This document shows, in pieces, positions 59,553 to 64,000 of a stretch of 64,000 nt of DNA (position 1 is its first letter; each line of letters starts with the position of its first letter). The position numbers were made by a program, and so were the translations under genes. The notes beneath the pieces were generated by a model, which saw only the letters and a program-made list of their open reading frames with translations, did no database searches and was not told where the DNA came from. Source of the DNA: Streptosporangium amethystogenes (GTDB lineage Bacteria > Actinomycetota > Actinomycetes > Streptosporangiales > Streptosporangiaceae); assembly GCF_000721075.1 (NCBI RefSeq), contig NZ_JOEQ01000002.1, forward strand, positions 248,001 to 312,000, given 5' to 3'.

Positions 59553-60458
59553 CTAGGGCCTCACACGTCCGCGCCACCCCTGTACAGGGAGATCGAACTT
59601 GGCGACCAACCTGTCGGTGAACGGCGCTCCGGTGTCCTCCAGACCGTGCAGCCGAGCCAGTCGTACCGGCAGCTCGGCCCGCCGCAGTTCCACCCTCGCC
59701 CCGGCGGGCAGGTCGAACCTGCGGCGCCCGTCGCACCACAGCACCGCTCCCGCGGTCTCCGTCTGGACCTCCAGCGCGAGCCTGGAGCGGGGCGAGACCA
59801 CCAGGGGCCGGGAGAAAAGCGCATGGGCACTGATCGGCACCAGCAGCAGCGCCTCCACCTCGGGCCAGACAACCGGCCCCCCCGCGGAAAAGGCGTACGC
59901 GGTGGAACCGGTCGGCGTGGCGCAGATCACCCCGTCACACCCCCAGCGCGACAACGGGCGCCCGTCGATCTCGGCGACCACCTCGAGCATCCTCTCGCTC
60001 TTCTCGACGGTGGCCTCGTTCAGTGCCCAGCTGTCGGCCAGCAACTTGCCGTTGAGGCGGGCGGTGACCTCGATGGTCATCCGCTCCTCGACGTCGTAGC
60101 GACCTTCCACCACGCTGTCGACCGCGACCGCCAGGTTCTCCACCTCGGCCTCCGCCAGGAAGCCCACGTGTCCGAGGTTCACCCCCAGCAGCGGCACGCC
60201 GGCCGGGCGGGCGAACTCGGCCGCCCGCAGGAGGCTCCCGTCGCCGCCGAGCACGATCATCATCTCGGCGTCGTCGACCGCCGCCGAACCGGCAGGCACC
60301 ACGTCGGCCCCGGCGCAGGCGATCTCGTCGGCCTCGGCGCTGAGGACGCGCACGGTCAACCCGGCGTCCAGGAAACGCTGGATCACCATCCGGGCGCTGT
60401 CGACGGCCGCCGACCGGCCGGTGTGCGCGGTGACCAGCACGACGCGCTTGGCAGTCAT
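59553..60458 (-). CDS. nadK: NAD kinase
   Basis: This is a 301-residue enzyme that makes NADP. The phosphate-site motif GGDGSLLRAAEFA and LGVNLGHVGFLAE, then NEATVEKS, GCDGVICATPTGSTAYAFSAGGPVVWP and the C-terminal HALFSRPLVVS are all present. The ATG at 60458 has AGGAG upstream; an 18-codon extension would run into a repeat. It lies in the tlyA-nadK-recN order typical of actinobacteria. Confidence 0.96.
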   Translation of the reverse strand: MTAKRVVLVTAHTGRSAAVDSARMVIQRFLDAGLTVRVLSAEADEIACAGADVVPAGSAAVDDAEMMIVLGGDGSLLRAAEFARPAGVPLLGVNLGHVGFLAEAEVENLAVAVDSVVEGRYDVEERMTIEVTARLNGKLLADSWALNEATVEKSERMLEVVAEIDGRPLSRWGCDGVICATPTGSTAYAFSAGGPVVWPEVEALLLVPISAHALFSRPLVVSPRSRLALEVQTETAGAVLWCDGRRRFDLPAGARVELRRAELPVRLARLHGLEDTGAPFTDRLVAKFDLPVQGWRGRVRP

Positions 60459-60470
60459 CTCATCTCCTCG

Positions 60471-60578
60471 AGCGTGGAGACCCCGAGCTCTGGCTCTGGG
60501 GAGGAAGTCCAACTCAGCTCTTCCAGTGTGGGTGCCCCGAGTCTCGGCTCCGGGCAGGATGTCAGATCGTGTTCTCCC
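60471..60578. repeat. Two imperfect 54-bp tandem units between tlyA and nadK
   Basis: Units starting at 60471 and 60525 share blocks such as CCCCGAG, CTC-GGCTC-GGG and GAGGAAGTCC/CAGGATGTCA. The array fills most of the 130-base gap between tlyA and nadK and looks like a short duplication. No hairpin or coding role is evident. Confidence 0.5.
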
Positions 60579-60588
60579 GGGTCGCCCG

Positions 60589-61407
60589 CTACCGGGGGCC
60601 CTCCGCCACCGCTCGCTCGATCTCGGCGCCGAGGTCGGCGACCGGCGGAGCCCCCTCCCCCTTACCCAGCCAGATGACGTACTCGACGTTGCCCGACGGT
60701 CCGGGCAGCGGGCTCGCGGTGACCCCTCGCACGGTCAGGCCGAGCGCCCGCGCGGCTTCGGCCACGTCCCGAACGGCCTTCGCGCGAAGCGCGGGGTCAC
60801 GGACGACGCCGCCCGCGCCGACCCGCTCCCTGCCGACCTCGAACTGGGGCTTGACCAGCATCGCGAAATCGGCCCGCTCGGCGGCACAGCGCACCAGGGC
60901 GGGCAGCACCAGGCGCAGCGAGATGAAGGAGAGGTCCCCGACGACCAGGGTGGGCGCCTCACCGACCGTGTCCGGCGTCAGGTCCCTGACGTTGACCCGC
61001 TCCATGACCGTGACCCTGTCGTCGGTCCGCAGCGACCACGCGAGCTGACCGTAGCCGACGTCGACGGCCAGCACGTGAGCCGCACCGCCGCGCAGCAGCA
61101 CATCCGTGAAGCCTCCGGTGGAGGCACCGGCGTCCAGGCAGCGGCGCCCGGCGACCGTGAGGCCGAGAGGACCGAATGCCTCCAGCGCGCCGAGGAGTTT
61201 GTGCGCCCCACGCGAGACGTAATCCGGGCCCTCGGTCGCCTCCACCACCACGATGGCCGAGGCGGTGTCGACCTGGGTCGCAGGCTTGGCCGCCACCCGG
61301 CCGCCGACGCTGACCCTGCCTGCCTCGATGAGCTGGGCCGCCTGTTCCCTGGACCGCGCCAGTCTCCTGCGGACGAGTTCGCTGTCGAGGCGTACCCGCC
61401 GGCTCAC
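60589..61407 (-). CDS. tlyA: TlyA family 16S/23S rRNA 2'-O-methyltransferase
   Basis: This is a 272-residue protein with an S4 RNA-binding domain (RLDSELVRRRLARSREQAAQLIEAGRVSVGG) followed by an FtsJ-like methylase with SAM site CLDAGASTGGFTDVLL, VDVGYGQLAW and the K-D-K-E related residues in MLVKPQFEVGRE. It methylates rRNA 2'-hydroxyls and governs capreomycin/viomycin sensitivity in mycobacteria. The GTG overlaps the stop of a 57-codon gene (GTGA). Confidence 0.93.
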   Translation of the reverse strand: MSRRVRLDSELVRRRLARSREQAAQLIEAGRVSVGGRVAAKPATQVDTASAIVVVEATEGPDYVSRGAHKLLGALEAFGPLGLTVAGRRCLDAGASTGGFTDVLLRGGAAHVLAVDVGYGQLAWSLRTDDRVTVMERVNVRDLTPDTVGEAPTLVVGDLSFISLRLVLPALVRCAAERADFAMLVKPQFEVGRERVGAGGVVRDPALRAKAVRDVAEAARALGLTVRGVTASPLPGPSGNVEYVIWLGKGEGAPPVADLGAEIERAVAEGPR

Positions 61408-61577
61408 GGGTGCCGGTCCGGGGCGTCGTCCACCGAGGCGAGCGCCTGCTCCAGTCCGGTGAACACCTCCTCGAAGACGTCCGCGTGCGCGGAGACCGGC
61501 AGGGTGCCGAGCCGGGCGAGCCCGCCCAGCGCGGTGTCCGCCCGCCCGTCGCCCGTCTCCTCAAGCAGGTCCGTCAT
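61404..61577 (-). CDS. 57-residue protein upstream of tlyA
   Basis: An ATG at 61577 with a strong GGAGGGGG upstream opens a 57-codon frame ending in the GTGA overlap with tlyA. The acidic product (MTDLLEETGDGRAD, DVFEEVFTGLEQALASVDD) has high third-position GC and helical character and is surely translated. I do not know a function. Position suggests a conserved small partner or leader of tlyA. Confidence 0.7.
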   Translation of the reverse strand: MTDLLEETGDGRADTALGGLARLGTLPVSAHADVFEEVFTGLEQALASVDDAPDRHP

Positions 61578-61955
61578 GCGCCCCCTCCGGATCCTCTCCT
61601 GGCCGCCTCGGCCGTCATGGCCGTCTCGGCGTCCCTTGCCGCCGCACGGACGCGACGCTCACCGGTCCCGTGTCCGTGAATTCCCCGACCGTATCGGAAC
61701 CCGCGTCCCCCGTCGCCCTGGCGTGGGCCAGGAGAGCGGTTTCTTCAAAGCTGGGTAAAGCGCGAACTATCGCGGGGGGCTCGCGCGTTGTCTTCTCGTT
61801 GAGATCGGCGGCCGCCCAGGCCCCTCCTCGGGGTTTCGTACGCCTCTTTCCCGGCACACCCCCGCGCCGGATTGCATGCCGTACCCATGTGGAACGCTAC
61901 CGTCCGTACCTGAAAGGGATTCAGGCCGGTCCGGAAGAGAAGGGAGCGCCACGCG
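61578..61955. other. Divergent region between small tlyA-operon gene and SCP2 gene
   Basis: The 378 bases should contain the promoters of both flanking units. A minus-strand frame (61615-61857, 80 codons, SFEETALLAHARATGDAGSD...) ends 37 bases before the 57-residue gene, but has no ribosome site and modest codon bias, so I do not call it. Confidence 0.5.
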
Positions 61956-62303
61956 ATGGCGACCGTCGACGAGTGCCGGGCGGCACTGCGCAAACTCGGC
62001 GAGCAGTTCGACGAGGTTGACCAGGCAAGCCGCGCCAAGCACGTGGTCGAGCGCAGTATCAGCTGCCATATCAAGGATCTCGGCGTGACCTTTTACGGTC
62101 GCATCCACCACGGCGGCCTCGGCCCCTTCGAGGATCTGCCCTCGGACGACGGCAGGGAGGCCGAGGTGAAACTGACCATCGGCAGCGATGATCTCGTCGC
62201 CCTGGTCAACGGGGAGCTCGACATGGGGCGGGCCGTGTTCGGCGGCCGGGTCAGGGTCGACGCCAGCTTCGGAGACCTTCTCCGCCTGCGCAAGCTTCTC
62301 TGA
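61956..62303 (+). CDS. SCP2-type sterol/lipid-binding protein
   Basis: This is a 115-residue cytoplasmic protein with an SCP2 fold (SRAKHVVERSISCHIKDLGVTFYGRIHHGGL, KLTIGSDDLVALVNGELDMGRAVFGGRVRVD, FGDLLRLRKLL). Such proteins bind hydrophobic ligands, and no catalytic motif is expected. It is divergent from the tlyA operon and convergent with the HAD phosphatase gene. GGGAG precedes the ATG. Confidence 0.85.
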   Translation: MATVDECRAALRKLGEQFDEVDQASRAKHVVERSISCHIKDLGVTFYGRIHHGGLGPFEDLPSDDGREAEVKLTIGSDDLVALVNGELDMGRAVFGGRVRVDASFGDLLRLRKLL

Positions 62304-62347
62304 GGATCCCGCTGAGGGGAGAGGCCGTCGGGACGAAGGCGGCCCTC

Positions 62348-63355
62348 TCAGCCGGCGGGCGAGAGCGCGGAGTCGAGTGCCGCCTTCACCGCGTCCTCGT
62401 CCGCCCGGCCCTCCCCCGCGGCCTCCCAGGTCGCGGCTGAGGCGGCGCGGAGGCCGTCGAGCGGCTCACCTCCCCCCTCAAGGGTGAGGGCACCCTCCTC
62501 CCAGCGGGCCGTCCACCCATCGCAGGTCCACCCGTCCCCGGTCCGCCGTACCTCGGGATAGGGCCGGTGCAGTGCGGACAGATCGCCGGCGACATAGGTC
62601 GGCCGGTGCCGGGGAGCGGCGGTCAGCACGTCGAGCGCGCTCGCCACCCCCGTCAGAACCAGCAGACTGTCGACTCCGGCGTTGGTCGCCCCCTCGATGT
62701 CGGTGTCGAGCCGGTCGCCGACCACCAGGGGCCGCCGCGATCCGGTACGGAGCATCGACTCCCGGTGCAGGGGCGGCTCGGGCTTGCCCGCAACGATCGG
62801 CTCCACCCCGGTCGCCGTGGCGATGACCCTGACCATCGCGCCGTTGCCGGGAAACTCGCCTCTGCCGGTCGGCATGGTCGAGTCGGCGTTCGCGGCCACG
62901 AAGAGTGCCCCCTCACGCACCGCGAGTGTCCCCTCGGCCAGCAGGCCGTAGGAGAGGTCGGGGGCTATGCCCTGGACGACCGCGACCGGGCTGTCCAAAG
63001 CGGTGCTGACCGGGCGCAGACCGTGGGCGCGCAACGCGGTGCGCAGTCCCATCCCGCCGACCACCAGCACCGCGGCACCCGGTTCGACCCGCTCGGCCAC
63101 GAGCCGTGCGGCGGCCTGGGCGGAGGTGACGACGTCGTCGGGGGTCGCCGGGGCACCCAGCGCGCTCAGGTGCTGGGCGATGGCGCCGGGGGTGCGCGAG
63201 GCGTTGTTGGTGACGTAGGCGAGGCGCACACCACGCTCCGCCGCCCGGCACAGCGCCTCAGGCGCCCCGGGTACGGCGTCGCGCCCGAGATACACCACCC
63301 CATCGAGATCAAGGAGGAGGGTGTCATACAGGTCGATCAGCGCGTTTGTGTCCAC
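62348..63355 (-). CDS. HAD-IIA (NagD-like) phosphatase
   Basis: This is a 335-residue HAD-superfamily hydrolase. The nucleophile motif LLLDLDGVVYLG, the cap domain start TNNASRTPGAIAQHL, AGKPEPPLHRESM and the terminal GDRLDTDIEGATNAGVDSLLVLTGVA fit the p-nitrophenyl phosphatase/NagD group. The last about 70 residues form a short extra domain rich in Trp (WTCDGWTARWEEGALTLEGG). Metabolite repair phosphatase activity is likely, with an unknown substrate. The GTG start is at 63355. Confidence 0.9.
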   Translation of the reverse strand: MDTNALIDLYDTLLLDLDGVVYLGRDAVPGAPEALCRAAERGVRLAYVTNNASRTPGAIAQHLSALGAPATPDDVVTSAQAAARLVAERVEPGAAVLVVGGMGLRTALRAHGLRPVSTALDSPVAVVQGIAPDLSYGLLAEGTLAVREGALFVAANADSTMPTGRGEFPGNGAMVRVIATATGVEPIVAGKPEPPLHRESMLRTGSRRPLVVGDRLDTDIEGATNAGVDSLLVLTGVASALDVLTAAPRHRPTYVAGDLSALHRPYPEVRRTGDGWTCDGWTARWEEGALTLEGGGEPLDGLRAASAATWEAAGEGRADEDAVKAALDSALSPAG

Positions 63356-63405
63356 CGACCTATTTCATCACCCACGTTCCATTGCTCGCACAGATCACAT
63401 ACGGA

Positions 63406-63837
63406 TCACATCCGGCGGGCCCGTAACGTGGCGCGCACGCTTTTCAAGGCGGAGACGTAGTGCCGCTGGTCGGGCCGCATCGCGACGGCGATGGCCAGCG
63501 GCTCCTGGGCTCCCTCCATGTCCCCGGTCCGCCACAGGGCGAGCCCAAGACCGAAATACGCGTAGTCCTCGGCTGGATTCGCATCGATGATCCAGCGAAA
63601 GCTGTCGACCGCGTCGGTGTACTGCCGGGAGTTGAACTGCGCCCGGGCGAGGGCCTCACGGATGCTCCGGGACTCCGGCTCCGCGTAGGCCGCCCGCTCC
63701 AGCAGCGCGGCAGCCGCCGCCGGGCTCCCCTCGGCCAGCAACCTCATCCCTCGTTGAAACCATTCGTAGACGTCCCCGACCGGAGCGCCCGTCTCGGGGT
63801 TGGGGGAATCAGACGGACCGCTACGTCCTTGGACCAT
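63406..63837 (-). CDS. Small tetratricopeptide-repeat protein
   Basis: This is a 143-residue soluble protein with three TPR units: WFQRGMRLLAEGSPAAAAALLERAAYAEP, REALARAQFNSRQYTDAVDSFRWIIDANP, and YFGLGLALWRTGDMEGAQEPLAIAVAMRP. It is probably a scaffold. It lies 50 bases upstream of the HAD gene on the same strand, the usual actinomycete neighbourhood downstream of tyrS. Start ATG 63837. Confidence 0.85.
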   Translation of the reverse strand: MVQGRSGPSDSPNPETGAPVGDVYEWFQRGMRLLAEGSPAAAAALLERAAYAEPESRSIREALARAQFNSRQYTDAVDSFRWIIDANPAEDYAYFGLGLALWRTGDMEGAQEPLAIAVAMRPDQRHYVSALKSVRATLRARRM

Positions 63838-63949
63838 TGTGTGAGGCCTCCTTCATCGACAGACGACAGATCTGGCCGACTCCCTGACGGGACCGGGCAC
63901 CACCGCAGCCTTGAGACGGCGCCCGGCCGTTTCAGGCCTTTATGGCAGC

Positions 63950-64000
63950 ATGCCCTCTATGGCGAATCCTGAACTGCCGGTGCCCGACGGGCTGGTGCTA
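63950..64000 (+). CDS. Start of a plus-strand gene cut by the window edge (tentative)
   Basis: An open frame begins at ATG 63950 (or in frame at 63959) and reads MPSMANPELPVPDGLVL to the edge. It is divergent from the TPR gene, with 112 bases between them. Only 17 codons are visible, so it is called on orientation and composition alone. Confidence 0.35.
   Translation, partial: MPSMANPELPVPDGLVL

Noticed and set aside
61615..61857. 80-codon minus frame upstream of the 57-residue tlyA-operon gene
   Set aside because: It has no ribosome site, modest codon bias and no recognisable features. It is kept as non-coding.

Overview
The window is high-GC, with actinobacterial gene order (whiA-yvcK-rapZ-uvrC; gap-pgk-tpiA-secG-rbpA; recN-steA-steB-murJ), GTG starts and dense operons. 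The abundance of XRE/HATPase regulator pairs and the gene content point to a filamentous actinomycete, probably Streptosporangiaceae (Streptosporangium or Nonomuraea type). The genus is inferred, not proven. I found no rRNA, tRNA, CRISPR array or intact insertion sequence.

Region 1 (1-14.1 kb, all minus strand) is a tightly coupled seven-gene anti-phage operon. In transcription order it encodes an N6-adenine DNA methylase, an SMC/OLD-like ATPase, a Toprim-like protein, an HsdS-type specificity subunit, a NERD/kinase/P-loop giant, an unrecognised protein, and a large protein cut by the left window edge. Gene order and architectures match MADS, the methylation-associated defence system (mad2 to mad8). 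The first gene, a helix-turn-helix mad1, is not visible.

Region 2 (14.2-34.2 kb) is accessory chromosome. It has an XRE/TPR regulator with a divergent HATPase gene, an MFS exporter, a secreted Xaa-Pro peptidase, a lipoprotein and a YhiM homologue. A ROK-regulated cluster follows, with a polar amino-acid ABC transporter, an asparaginase and CutC. Then come an SPW-domain membrane protein and dihydroxyacetone kinase genes dhaKL. It is littered with gene relics: pieces of MFS and MBL-fold genes, a decayed second copy of the XRE regulator 3' end, and tandem duplications of that same 3' end.

Region 3 (34.3-64 kb) is conserved core: rbpA, secG, the lower glycolysis operon gap-pgk-tpiA with a DasR-like dre site, whiA-yvcK-rapZ-uvrC, two Rieske lipoproteins, uvrA, an MBL hydrolase, psd-pssA, and a TerC gene behind a probable yybP-ykoY manganese riboswitch. 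It ends with an envelope/division/repair block (GT4, murJ, MraY-like, steB, steA, recN, nadK, tlyA), an SCP2 protein, a NagD-like phosphatase and a TPR protein. Perfect or near-perfect hairpins separate several convergent units.
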